Positions 17,079 through 24,525 of a stretch of DNA of 40,082 bases are shown one piece after another. The notes below the pieces were generated by a model, which was not told the DNA's origin, did not search any database, and saw only the letters and a list, made by a program, of their open reading frames with translations. This DNA is from Clostridium mediterraneense (GTDB lineage Bacteria > Bacillota > Clostridia > Clostridiales > Clostridiaceae): the NCBI RefSeq assembly GCF_900091705.1, contig NZ_LT594785.1, forward strand, positions 1 through 40,082. Reading direction: 5' to 3'. Both the position numbers and the translations under genes were made by a program. Positions within the stretch are counted from its first letter, which is position 1, and each line of letters begins with the position of its first letter.

Positions 17079-17570
17079 ATGTTTTCAATAATAGTTGCAG
17101 TTAGCAAAAATAATATGATAGGTAAAGATAATTCCATCCCTTGGTTTATTCCTGAAGATTTAAAAAGATTTAAAGAAATAACTATGGGTAAAAAAATGAT
17201 AATGGGTAGAAAAACTTTTGAATCACTACCTGGAGTTTTGCCTGGTAGAAAACATATTATTCTAACAAGAAATAAAGATTATAAAGTGGACAATGAAAAC
17301 GTAGAAGTCTATTATGACTTTGATGACTTAATTAATAAATTTAAAGATAGTGAAGAAGAAGTATTTATAATTGGTGGTTCTGAAATTTATAATAAATTTT
17401 ATAAACATGCAAATAAACTTTTCTTAACAGAAGTTGATTTACAAGTAGATGGTGATACTACTTTCCCTATAATAGATTTAAATGAGTGGGATTTAGTAAA
17501 TAGTAGCTCTAAAAATATATCTAAATCTAATATTCCTTACATATATAAAGACTTTACTAGAAAATTATAA
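17079..17570 (+). CDS. folA: Dihydrofolate reductase
   Basis: 163 residues, standard length. Reduces dihydrofolate to tetrahydrofolate with NADPH. MFSIIVAVSKNNMIG start, NSIPWFIPEDL with the catalytic acid at Asp27, GKKMIMGRKTFES NADPH loop, GRKHIILTRN, and EVFIIGGSEIY all match the family. Position 24 is Ile where many DHFRs have Leu, and 23 is Phe; the effect on antifolate binding is not predictable from this. AAAGGAGGG precedes the ATG. No thyA is beside it. It is a single-gene unit placed between dnaX and the SRP RNA gene and read in the opposite direction. Confidence 0.95.
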   Translation: MFSIIVAVSKNNMIGKDNSIPWFIPEDLKRFKEITMGKKMIMGRKTFESLPGVLPGRKHIILTRNKDYKVDNENVEVYYDFDDLINKFKDSEEEVFIIGGSEIYNKFYKHANKLFLTEVDLQVDGDTTFPIIDLNEWDLVNSSSKNISKSNIPYIYKDFTRKL

Positions 17571-17610
17571 AATAAAAAAACTCTTAGATTTAAAAATCTA
17601 AGAGTTATTA
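17571..17610. terminator. Bidirectional terminator of folA and the SRP RNA gene
   Basis: AACTCTTAGATTT (579-591) and AAATCTAAGAGTT (594-606) form a perfect hairpin with A runs before it and TATTA after. It terminates folA from the left and the SRP RNA from the right. Confidence 0.85.
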
Positions 17611-17630
17611 CTATACTAAATTATTGAAAC

Positions 17631-17893
17631 TGTGCACCTCACTCTGACAATAATTTATATACGTTTCTTAAGTAGTTGACTCAAGCCAGATTTGGCCACG
17701 GCACATGAAAATGACTGCTTATGGCTGCTTCCTTCCGGACCTGACCAGGTTCACAGGTTTTCATTGCGTGGGACCTGACTCTCAACACCACTTGCCTAAG
17801 ACTGACTATACAAAGTTAAGGCCTCGGTGAGGAATTCAATCTTGCTACAGCGGATTGCAAGTTACAGGGCACCGCTAACTCCCCATCTAGCAC
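17631..17893 (-). ncRNA. ffs: Signal recognition particle RNA, long Bacillus/Clostridium type
   Basis: The minus strand carries the universal SRP domain IV hairpin (GGTCAGGTCC, GGAA loop, GGAAGCAGCC) around 17725-17765, and a 5' part GGGAGTTAGCGGTGCC with the Alu-domain loops. The total of about 263 bases fits the long Gram-positive form rather than the E. coli 4.5S form. With Ffh it targets membrane proteins. The 5' boundary is set at GTGCTAG just five bases past the tRNA-Ser CCA, so both are probably cut from one transcript. Ends are good to a few bases. Confidence 0.93.
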
Positions 17894-17898
17894 AGTAA

Positions 17899-17988
17899 TG
17901 GCGGAGAAAGTGGGATTTGAACCCACGGTAGAATTGCTCCTACACACGCGTTCCAGGCGTGCTCTTTAAACCGCTCAGACATCTCTCC
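17899..17988 (-). tRNA. tRNA-Ser (anticodon GGA)
   Basis: A 90-base cloverleaf with the long variable arm of a class II tRNA. Acceptor GGAGAGA pairs with TTTCTCC, discriminator G, encoded CCA. The anticodon stem CACGC/GCGTG encloses loop CTGGAAC, anticodon GGA, reading UCC and UCU. Immediately followed by the SRP RNA. Confidence 0.96.
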
Positions 17989-18054
17989 ATACTGTTTTTA
18001 AACTATTCAAAAGTTTTTGAAAGTTTTACATCATTTATATCTAATATATTTTTT

Positions 18055-18083
18055 ATAATATCATATATGATATCTAAATACAA
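18055..18083 (-). promoter_or_regulatory. Promoter of the tRNA-Ser/SRP RNA transcript
   Basis: Minus-strand TTGTAT (83-78), a 17-base spacer, and TATTAT (60-55), about 67 bases before the tRNA. A 16-base perfect palindrome ATATCATATATGATAT (58-73) fills the spacer and overlaps the -10; with only A/T-rich bases it may be chance. Confidence 0.55.
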
Positions 18084-18163
18084 TAGTATTTTTATATTAA
18101 TCCTTCATATAAATCATATTAAGGGAAACATTTACACCACTGATTTTCTTAATTGTTCAATAC

Positions 18164-18193
18164 TTAACATTATTTTAATTTAAAGGATATAAT
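18164..18193 (+). promoter_or_regulatory. Promoter of the 132-residue hypothetical gene
   Basis: TTAACA (164-169), 18-base spacer, perfect TATAAT (188-193). The ribosome binding site AAGGGGG lies at about 203-209, leaving a very short leader. Confidence 0.6.
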
Positions 18194-18216
18194 AGTTATT
18201 ATAAGGGGGTTTTAAA

Positions 18217-18615
18217 ATGGATTGTTGTACTTTAAAAGGTGAATCTGAACTATACAAATTCAAATGTTATAGGAATATAAAGTTTCATGAAACTTTATTA
18301 AACTTTTTAGCTAATTTTTTAATGTTTTCTACACCAGGAAGAATAATCAACGAATATATTTTAACCATAACTAATGAAAATATTTATTTAGAAACTATAG
18401 GTTACAGCACTTTTGGAAATCTACCAGAAGTAATAAATACTTTTAAAATTCCAATATCTCAAATAAAGGATTTTTGCATAGACAAAATAGATGATGAAAA
18501 TGTTATAAAAATTTCTTATAAATCTACTAATCTAGAATTAATAGAACAAAACAATTCATCAGCAGTTTTTGATGCAAGAAGCTTTATCTTAAATAAACTA
18601 AAAAACTTAAAATAA
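18217..18615 (+). CDS. Hypothetical small protein, possibly PH-like
   Basis: 132 residues, not recognised with confidence. The middle (about 45-100) alternates short beta strands (EYILTITNENIYLETIGY, then TFKIPISQIKDFCIDKID) in the manner of bacterial PH-like domains; it ends in an amphipathic helix (FDARSFILNKLKNLK). One hydrophobic stretch (LLNFLANFLMF, about 28-38) could touch membrane but is short. Two Cys at 3-4 follow the Met. Strong AAGGGGG site and its own promoter. No operon partner. Confidence 0.65.
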   Translation: MDCCTLKGESELYKFKCYRNIKFHETLLNFLANFLMFSTPGRIINEYILTITNENIYLETIGYSTFGNLPEVINTFKIPISQIKDFCIDKIDDENVIKISYKSTNLELIEQNNSSAVFDARSFILNKLKNLK

Positions 18616-18935
18616 ATTAAATTATTATACAGATAATTTAAATGAAATATATCTTATATTTATATCAAGATTTTTATAACATTAATTAAAATAATATTTT
18701 TTTGCAATAAAACTTGTAATATAAGTATTATTTACTATGATTTGTAACATTTTTTGTGAAAAATAAAATTAAACTAGTAGTCAAATGACCATATTCAGTC
18801 TTAAAGTAACTTTTATGAATTTATATTTTTAAATGAAAACACTATATGCTCCTTAAACTTCATTTTAGGACAAAAATGCTCCAAAAAGATTTTAATATGA
18901 TATCATAATTTATGTTGATATTTAAACATTTGATG
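18616..18935. other. Gene-free stretch after the 132-residue gene
   Basis: AT-rich, with a candidate plus-strand promoter TTGCAA-18-TATTAT around 18693-18722 and a short palindrome GTCAAATGAC (about 18780-18789). Small ATG frames are under 12 codons. If the promoter is real it would read into the structured stretch at 18936. Confidence 0.4.
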
Positions 18936-19119
18936 TGTAATTAGATTGTTGATCTTGTTCATTCAATAGTTATAAGTTTTTAAAACTTAAACCTCTTATC
19001 ATTTTATTGAACGGTTTTCTTACTGCTGTCAACGATCTAATTACAGCAATTTAACTCTATTGCAAAACTACAAAATATACTTTAGCCTCTTATGAATTAT
19101 ATTCATAGTGGCTTTTTTC
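18936..19119 (+). ncRNA. Candidate structured non-coding RNA with terminator
   Basis: TGTAATTAGATTGTTGA (18936-18952) is repeated in inverted form at 19029-19045 with 16 of 17 bases matching. Inside lie further nested complements (TTCAATA with TATTGAA, ATAAG with CTTAT) and AAGTTTT/AAAACTT, so the 110 bases fold as one long irregular hairpin. About 40 bases later comes a terminator read in the plus direction (19085-19119). No protein frame of useful length covers it. The stop codon of the convergent LytTR regulator gene lies at 19127. It could instead be the decayed end of a mobile element; no target-site duplication is visible. Confidence 0.45.
19085..19119 (+). terminator. Plus-strand terminator facing the LytTR gene
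   Basis: GCC and TATGAAT pair with ATTCATA and GGC, followed by TTTTTTCTTTTTT on the plus side. The minus side lacks a T run, so it serves a plus-strand transcript better than the regulator gene, although the latter has no other terminator. Confidence 0.7.
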
Positions 19120-19126
19120 TTTTTTA

Positions 19127-19855
19127 TTATATTTTTTCAATTAAATCATGCATAAATCTTTTAGATACTAAACAGATATCACCATTAGCCATTAATACAG
19201 TCTTTTCTTTTATATCTATTTCTTTAACCTTATTTTTATTTATAAGATATGATTTGTGACATCTAAAGAAACCCTTACCTATAGACTCTTCAATATCCTT
19301 AAGCTTTCCTACAAACTCAATTTTCCCATCCATCTTATGTAAATTTATTTTATGAGGTTTTCCTGATGTTTCAAAATATATAATTTCACTTTTTGCTATA
19401 GTTATTACTTTATCCTGATTTTTTATCTTAAATCTTCTACTAGCACCTTCATCTGTATTTAGCTTTCTATTAGCAATAGTTATACATTCCCTGATTCTTT
19501 CATCAATATCAATCATACTATCTTTTATTATATAATCTAAAGCTTCAACCTTATAAATATAAGATAAATAAACCATTTCTAAATGTGGAGTTATATATAC
19601 AATAACACCTAATTTATCATATTCTCTTATTTTTGCACCTAGCTTTATTCCATTTATATCTGAATCAAAGTAAATATTTAAAAAGTATATTGATGGCTTT
19701 GAACGATCTTTAACTTCATTTAATATTTCATATGGGTTATCAGTAACTTTTGCCACCCTCATATTAAAATTTTCTACAAATATAAATTTTTCTATATTAT
19801 TCCTTAATGCTTCTCTTTCTTCACTAGAATTAGCACAAATAAATATATCTATCAT
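19127..19855 (-). CDS. AgrA-like LytTR response regulator lacking the phospho-acceptor Asp
   Basis: 242 residues: receiver domain (1-120) and LytTR DNA-binding domain (about 138-240, with FFRCHKSYLINKNKVKEI). The segment YFLNIYFDSDINGIKLG lines up without gaps with YFLDIQLSTDINGIKLG of S. aureus AgrA; the Asp that receives phosphate is Asn60 here (codon AAT, 19676-19678). Acidic residues at the start of the receiver are also missing (IFICANSSEERE). No histidine kinase, AgrB or AgrD is nearby, so it is an orphan that may act without phosphorylation. Start at 19855 because GGAGG lies eight bases before that ATG; an in-frame codon at 19870 lies before the site. Confidence 0.88.
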   Translation of the reverse strand: MIDIFICANSSEEREALRNNIEKFIFVENFNMRVAKVTDNPYEILNEVKDRSKPSIYFLNIYFDSDINGIKLGAKIREYDKLGVIVYITPHLEMVYLSYIYKVEALDYIIKDSMIDIDERIRECITIANRKLNTDEGASRRFKIKNQDKVITIAKSEIIYFETSGKPHKINLHKMDGKIEFVGKLKDIEESIGKGFFRCHKSYLINKNKVKEIDIKEKTVLMANGDICLVSKRFMHDLIEKI

Positions 19856-19991
19856 GCGTGCTTCCTCCATAATTGTTTTAAATAGAATATATATTAATCC
19901 GACTTTTTTCTACTTTTTAAATTTTACCATACAGACACATATCTAACAAAAATATATTTTTGAATTAGATTTATTAAAAGATTTAATTTAT
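19856..19991. other. Spacer upstream of the LytTR regulator gene
   Basis: AT-rich, no gene. I found no pair of AgrA- or VirR-type direct repeats here by eye, so autoregulation is not evident. Confidence 0.35.
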
Positions 19992-20043
19992 AAAAAAAAA
20001 GGCAACATTTTAACTGCTTGAGTTACAAATGTTACTTTTTTCA
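19992..20043 (-). terminator. Terminator of the YeiH-type exporter gene
   Basis: Inverted arms AACATTTTAACT (004-015) and AGTTACAAATGTT (021-033 of the 20 kb block) with an A/T run on each side; nine T follow on the minus strand. Confidence 0.75.
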
Positions 20044-20080
20044 TATGTTTTATTGTTTTTTTATAATAATCTACTTATTG

Positions 20081-21094
20081 TTATATTAATATTACTATAA
20101 GTATTATAGATATAACTATTTGTGCTATACCAATAAGTCCACCATATATTATCGCTTTAGGTCCTTGTTCTTTTAAGTCTTTAAACTTTACACTCATTCC
20201 TATAGCAGCAAGGGCTATTAATTCAAATACATTCCCTATTTGATGTAGTCCGTTCTTAATTGGTAATGGAATAAGTCCTAAAGTAAGTAATATTGCTAAT
20301 GCAAAAAATACATATATATACCAAGGAATTGAAACCTTTGATTTAGATTTCATTAAAACTTCCTCTTCATGTTTAAACTCTTCTTTATTTCCTCTTGAAT
20401 TAATTTTTGCAAGAACTATAACGACAACAACAAGTAATATAATTCTAATTATTTTAAATACAGTTGCCATTTCTGAAATATTTTGATTTATTAGCTTACC
20501 TGATGCAACAACTTGACCAACTGATTGAAGAATACCTCCAATCATAGCTGAACTTTTCATAGTTTCATTTGAATAAAGACCAAATGTTATAACTGGAAGA
20601 ACAAACATAAGTATTGTTCCTGTTAAATTAACTATAGCTACTGAAATTCCTTTATCCTTTGATGAAGATTCTATAACTGGTTCTGTTGCTGCAATAGCTG
20701 ATGAACCACAAACTGCATTTCCTGCACACATTAATAAAATAAATTTTTCTCCGAATTTTAATTTCTTTCCTATAAAATATACAGCTGCAATTGTAAATGC
20801 CATTTGTAAAATTACAAAAATAACCCCTTTATAACCTATAGACATTATTTCTTTTATATTTAGTATAACTCCTAATAACGCAATTGACCAAGCTAATAAA
20901 ACTTTTTCTGAAAATTTTATTCCTGGTGAATATACCTTTTTAGTTAATAGAGTATTACCTAAAATAACACCTAGTAAGATAGAAAATGCTGCTGCACCTA
21001 ATTGTGGCACAAAATTTCCACATACTTTACTTATGATAGCTATAACTATACAAGCTATTAATCCAGGTAATATGCCTTTATATTTTTCTCTCAA
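20081..21094 (-). CDS. YeiH family putative sulfate exporter (UPF0324)
   Basis: 337 residues with about ten hydrophobic segments. GLIACIVIAIIS start, LGAAAFSILLGVILGN, CAGNAVCGSSAIAA (a strong UPF0324 signature), GGILQSVGQVVASG and the C-terminal LAAIGMSVKFKDLKEQGPKA identify the YeiH/UPF0324 family, inner-membrane proteins annotated as putative sulfate exporters with little direct proof. The start codon is TTG (21094) with GAGG seven bases before. A hydrophilic loop (about 220-240) is Lys/Glu-rich. Single-gene unit. Confidence 0.88.
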   Translation of the reverse strand: MREKYKGILPGLIACIVIAIISKVCGNFVPQLGAAAFSILLGVILGNTLLTKKVYSPGIKFSEKVLLAWSIALLGVILNIKEIMSIGYKGVIFVILQMAFTIAAVYFIGKKLKFGEKFILLMCAGNAVCGSSAIAATEPVIESSSKDKGISVAIVNLTGTILMFVLPVITFGLYSNETMKSSAMIGGILQSVGQVVASGKLINQNISEMATVFKIIRIILLVVVVIVLAKINSRGNKEEFKHEEEVLMKSKSKVSIPWYIYVFFALAILLTLGLIPLPIKNGLHQIGNVFELIALAAIGMSVKFKDLKEQGPKAIIYGGLIGIAQIVISIILIVILI

Positions 21095-21200
21095 ATTACC
21101 GCCTCACTCTCTCTGCGTTTAATTATATAATTAAGCCAATCATTAGTAAAATACTTATATATTATGCTATTGATAAGTATTTACCTATATATAATTAAAT

Positions 21201-21230
21201 AAAAAAGATATATCTATAGATATACCTTTT
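21201..21230 (-). terminator. Terminator of the G3E GTPase/permease operon
   Basis: Minus-strand GATATACC-like arms: AGGTATATCT and AGATATATCT around a 2-4 base loop, followed by TTTTTTATTT. It begins at the stop codon of the TIGR03943 gene. Confidence 0.7.
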
Positions 21231-21924
21231 ATTCAATCTCATTAACTTTTATTTTTATAAGTCTTTTATCTCCATGATAGAAGTCATCTATAACTCCTTT
21301 TATCTTAATTTTTTCTCCAGTTTTAAAGTTTAGATTTTTGCCGCTGTATTCACATAAGATTCCTAAATAATCTGAATCTGCTATACAACAATTCATATTA
21401 ATTTGAGTTATTATGAAACTTCCAGGCACTTTATTATCATTATAATATATTCCTTCTATTTCAACTTCTTTACCTAAATGCTTGTCTATATCTGTACTTA
21501 TTTTATCTATACTCTGATGAAAATTAGAACTACTAATAACTATATTATGTCCAATATTATAATTACTATCTTCATGTACATCAGCTTTTAAATGCTTATG
21601 CTCCTTTTGATAAAGTTTAACTCCCTTTATTTCAAGTGAAAGTCTTGGAATATCAACAAAAGAAACTAAAGCAAATATTAAGATAAGTAAAATATATTGG
21701 ATATATCCCTTTCTCACTCCTCCTCTTGAAGGAATAGTAAAAATTCTAGTAGCTTGAACAATAGAAATAAGTACAAGAAATATAATCATAAAATAAATTG
21801 ATATTTTTCTTTGACCATCTATAAGCATAAATATAGTTCCATTATATATCATAAACATCAAAATCAAAGAGAGACTAGAAACTACAAGAAACCAAATAAA
21901 TTGATCTAAATTAAATCTTTTCAT
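21229..21924 (-). CDS. TIGR03943 family protein (permease accessory)
   Basis: 231 residues. Four hydrophobic segments in the first 95 residues, then a soluble extracellular or periplasm-facing domain containing the family mark INMNCCIADSDYLGILCEY. TIGR03943 proteins regularly sit next to UPF0718 permeases and are called putative two-component permease subunits. Here the gene starts 13 bases after that permease, so the two are one unit. The paired Cys in MNCC could bind metal. Start ATG at 21924 follows a GGGGAG site. Confidence 0.84.
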   Translation of the reverse strand: MKRFNLDQFIWFLVVSSLSLILMFMIYNGTIFMLIDGQRKISIYFMIIFLVLISIVQATRIFTIPSRGGVRKGYIQYILLILIFALVSFVDIPRLSLEIKGVKLYQKEHKHLKADVHEDSNYNIGHNIVISSSNFHQSIDKISTDIDKHLGKEVEIEGIYYNDNKVPGSFIITQINMNCCIADSDYLGILCEYSGKNLNFKTGEKIKIKGVIDDFYHGDKRLIKIKVNEIE

Positions 21925-21937
21925 CTATCTCCCCTCC

Positions 21938-22831
21938 CTAAAAAATTAATGCACTACACATAAATACTAAAGCAAAAATTACAAAAGTTAGTTTTAAAAC
22001 AAAGGACTTTTTATAGGCTGAAAATAACATAGCCATATTTTTAATATCTATCATCGGACCTATAAGTAAAAATCCCATAATTGCTGGTAAAGAAAAACTT
22101 GCTAAAAAACTTTGTGCAACAAAGGCATCAGCTTCAGAACAAAGTGATATAACAAAACTTATAAACATCATAATAACTATTCCCATTACATGGCTAAGTC
22201 CTAATGATGATATTATTTCTTCTGTTATGTTTAATTGAAATACTGCAGCTATCATAGATGCTACAATAAAATACTTTCCTATATCATAAAACTCAACACT
22301 ACTCATCTTAAGTAACTTTAAAACTATATTTTCATTACTTCTTTTAATCTCCTCACAACCACAATCACATTTTACTACTTCAAGATTTCCACTTTTAAGA
22401 ATTTCTTGTCCACTTGTTAATGGAATCATTAAAAGACCTGCTGCTATTGCTATAAAAACTCCAAGTCCAACTCTTAAAATAACTACTTTTAAATCTCCAT
22501 CAAAAGCTGTAAAAGTTGAAATAATAACAAGAGGACTAACTATAGGAGCTGCTAACATATAGGTTATAGCAACATTTATAGGAACTTTCTTTTTTATAAG
22601 ACTCTTAGTTATTGGAACTGTAACACATTCACAAACTGGTAAAAACACTCCTAAAAATGCTGCTACAATTGAACCCAACAATTTATTCTTTGGCATAAAC
22701 TTACTAATCAATTCCTCTGTTACAAGCATTTGCATAAACGCCGATAAAAGCGATCCTAATAATATAAAAGGTAAAGCTTCTAATAAAATAGAGGAAAAGA
22801 TTATAGAAAACTTTGATATTGCTTCTAACAT
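21938..22831 (-). CDS. UPF0718 (COG0701) permease
   Basis: 297 residues, about eight membrane helices. Family motifs: LPFILLGSLLSAF, PVCECVTVPITK (Cys67, Cys69), MLAAPIVSPLV, and SLCSEADAFVAQSFL near the C-terminus. The central cytoplasmic loop carries CDCGC (155-159), a probable metal-binding cluster. COG0701 permeases are often found with COG0523 GTPases and TIGR03943 proteins in metal-responsive clusters; the transported substrate is unproven. Located between TIGR03943 (13 bases) and the small G3E GTPase (24 bases). Confidence 0.86.
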   Translation of the reverse strand: MLEAISKFSIIFSSILLEALPFILLGSLLSAFMQMLVTEELISKFMPKNKLLGSIVAAFLGVFLPVCECVTVPITKSLIKKKVPINVAITYMLAAPIVSPLVIISTFTAFDGDLKVVILRVGLGVFIAIAAGLLMIPLTSGQEILKSGNLEVVKCDCGCEEIKRSNENIVLKLLKMSSVEFYDIGKYFIVASMIAAVFQLNITEEIISSLGLSHVMGIVIMMFISFVISLCSEADAFVAQSFLASFSLPAIMGFLLIGPMIDIKNMAMLFSAYKKSFVLKLTFVIFALVFMCSALIF

Positions 22832-22855
22832 CTTTTACCCTCTCCAACTATTTAT

Positions 22856-23443
22856 TTAAGCACTAATAACTTTAGCCTTATTAATTTGAACTTCTAAATC
22901 ATTCTTATCAAAGGCTGCAAGTATATGTGCATGATCATTTAAATTCTTAATAATATCAATATTTTTATCAACTTGCATCGTACTAATAGTGTTACACCTA
23001 TTTAAGATAACTAAATCACTTTTTTCTATATAAGGAAGTATAATATGACCTAAATTTTTTAAAAACATATTAAATGTTAAAGCATCAACAAGAGTAATTA
23101 CTCCTGTTAACTTAAAATAAGACCTTATTTTTTGTCTATTAAAAATCTCTATTAAATAAGTTAAGTCTTCTACTCCATTACATTCTAAAATCATTCTTTC
23201 TGGTTTATAAAACTTTATAAGTCTTATAAGCCTTTCTTCAGTTAACTCCTTATTAGATGAGAAATTTTTTATATTTACATTAAGCTTTTTACTTAAATTT
23301 TCACTTAATTTTTCACTTCCACTCTCACACTGAACAACTAGTGTTTCCTCTCTTTTTAATGTTTTATTTAAGAAAATGTTTATAAAACTAGTCTTCCCTG
23401 ATGATAAAAAACCTGTAACTATATCAACGGAACACTTTCTCAT
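22856..23443 (-). CDS. Short, degenerate G3E-family GTPase
   Basis: 195 residues, only the G domain. Walker A GFLSSGKTS (11-19) is intact. Where full G3E proteins have an ENEYGE-like segment it has QCESGSEK; the CxCC metal motif is absent; the EPSG motif is ECNG (87-90); and NKxD is replaced by NRCN (148-151). The whole C-terminal CobW domain is missing. Nucleotide binding is probable, but metal delivery in the usual way is not. It follows the complete G3E gene by 20 bases and may form a heterodimer with it. ATG has GGAGG upstream. Confidence 0.8.
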   Translation of the reverse strand: MRKCSVDIVTGFLSSGKTSFINIFLNKTLKREETLVVQCESGSEKLSENLSKKLNVNIKNFSSNKELTEERLIRLIKFYKPERMILECNGVEDLTYLIEIFNRQKIRSYFKLTGVITLVDALTFNMFLKNLGHIILPYIEKSDLVILNRCNTISTMQVDKNIDIIKNLNDHAHILAAFDKNDLEVQINKAKVISA

Positions 23444-23463
23444 AATATTGCCTCCCTGCTTTA

Positions 23464-24399
23464 TTACTTATTTAAAAACAAATTTTCTAAACGTTCCTTT
23501 TTAATTCCTTTACCAATAACACATATTCGGCCTATATAATCACTAGAATAATCTTTTATATTAATTTCATTTGGAACATAATCAAACTGAACCCACTTTC
23601 CATTCTTTACTGGAATTATTCCTTTTGCTCTTAATACTTCTCCATACTCTTTTTTATTAGAAAGCTTATTTAAAATCACATTTAATCTTTTCTCATCAAA
23701 TGCAATAGAAGTTTCTACTCCCCAATTATCAAACATCTCTGTTGATAAGATTCCTCTTCTAAGTCTAGCCCTTGGCTTTAAACCTTTAAATTCTATATCT
23801 AACTTCTCTCTTGTTGATTCTCCAACTTCTATAATCCTACTAGCCTTAAGTTTATCTAGCTTAGTAGTTATCACACTAGCAGTCTTATTAATTTTTCTTA
23901 TACTTTCTAAGATACTGTTAAGTCTATTGTTACCTATATCCTCAACTCTGCTTAAAACTATAAGTTTTGCATTTAAAATCTGATTCCTATAAAACTCTCC
24001 AAAATTTATTAAATAATCATCAAAATTATTTACATCTAATACAGTGATAATCATATTAATTTTTGTACCTTCTATATTTGCTTTCTTGATAGAAGAAATT
24101 ATTTCCGAAAGCTTTGCAACTCCTGATGGCTCAACAATTATTCTATCTGGAGAGTACTCATTTACTATTTCTTTTATACTCTCCTCAAAATCTCCCTTTA
24201 TGTTACAGCATATACAACCTGAACTTATCTCTTTTACTTCTATCTTTTCATTTCTTAAAAGATTTCCATCTATCGATATCTCACCATACTCATTTTCTAT
24301 AATTGTTATCTTCTCCTTATAAAGCTCTTCTTTTAAAAGCTTTTTTATAAGAGTAGTCTTACCAGCTCCTAGAAATCCAGATATAATATCTATTTTCAT
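23464..24399 (-). CDS. G3E (COG0523/CobW-like) GTPase, metallochaperone type
   Basis: 311 residues. Walker A GFLGAGKTT (8-16), ENEYGE (35-40), the CxCC-type metal motif SGCICC (60-65), EPSGVA (90-95) and a C-terminal CobW domain from about residue 210. The expected NKxD guanine motif reads SRVE (150-153), an odd change. COG0523 proteins hand zinc or other metals to client proteins and are often Zur-regulated. First gene of the four-gene operon, behind a promoter region containing a 19-base inverted repeat. ATG after GAGGAGCG. Confidence 0.86.
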   Translation of the reverse strand: MKIDIISGFLGAGKTTLIKKLLKEELYKEKITIIENEYGEISIDGNLLRNEKIEVKEISSGCICCNIKGDFEESIKEIVNEYSPDRIIVEPSGVAKLSEIISSIKKANIEGTKINMIITVLDVNNFDDYLINFGEFYRNQILNAKLIVLSRVEDIGNNRLNSILESIRKINKTASVITTKLDKLKASRIIEVGESTREKLDIEFKGLKPRARLRRGILSTEMFDNWGVETSIAFDEKRLNVILNKLSNKKEYGEVLRAKGIIPVKNGKWVQFDYVPNEINIKDYSSDYIGRICVIGKGIKKERLENLFLNK

Positions 24400-24433
24400 T
24401 TAATCGCTCCTCTAGATTTTTCCTGTTAAAGTA

Positions 24434-24483
24434 TATTCATTTATTAAATTTTTTATGACGTTACAAAATTTAATAAATGAATA
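24434..24483. repeat. Perfect 19-base inverted repeat upstream of the G3E operon
   Basis: Arms 24434-24452 and 24465-24483 match perfectly around a 12-base loop containing GACGT. On the minus strand TATACT (about 24431-24436) directly follows the repeat and could be the -10 of the operon. It does not match Fur- or Zur-box consensus that I know. There is no T run after it in either direction, and the gene behind it already has its own terminator, so an operator or RNA switch is more likely than a terminator. Confidence 0.75.
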
Positions 24484-24485
24484 AA

Positions 24486-24525
24486 ACAGAAAGGAGCTAT
24501 CTATCTTAATAGCTCCTTTTTAAAA
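24486..24525 (-). terminator. Terminator of the 151-residue gene
   Basis: AAAGGAGCTAT (490-500) and ATAGCTCCTTT (509-519) form a perfect hairpin, followed on the minus strand by CTGTTTTATT. Confidence 0.8.

Noticed and set aside
17959-18183. Plus-strand frame of 74 codons over tRNA-Ser
   Set aside because: It overlaps the tRNA and its promoter in antisense and has no ribosome binding site.
18936-19045. Miniature transposable element
   Set aside because: The inverted ends are suggestive, but no flanking target-site duplication is visible and no second copy occurs in the window; kept as an RNA candidate instead.
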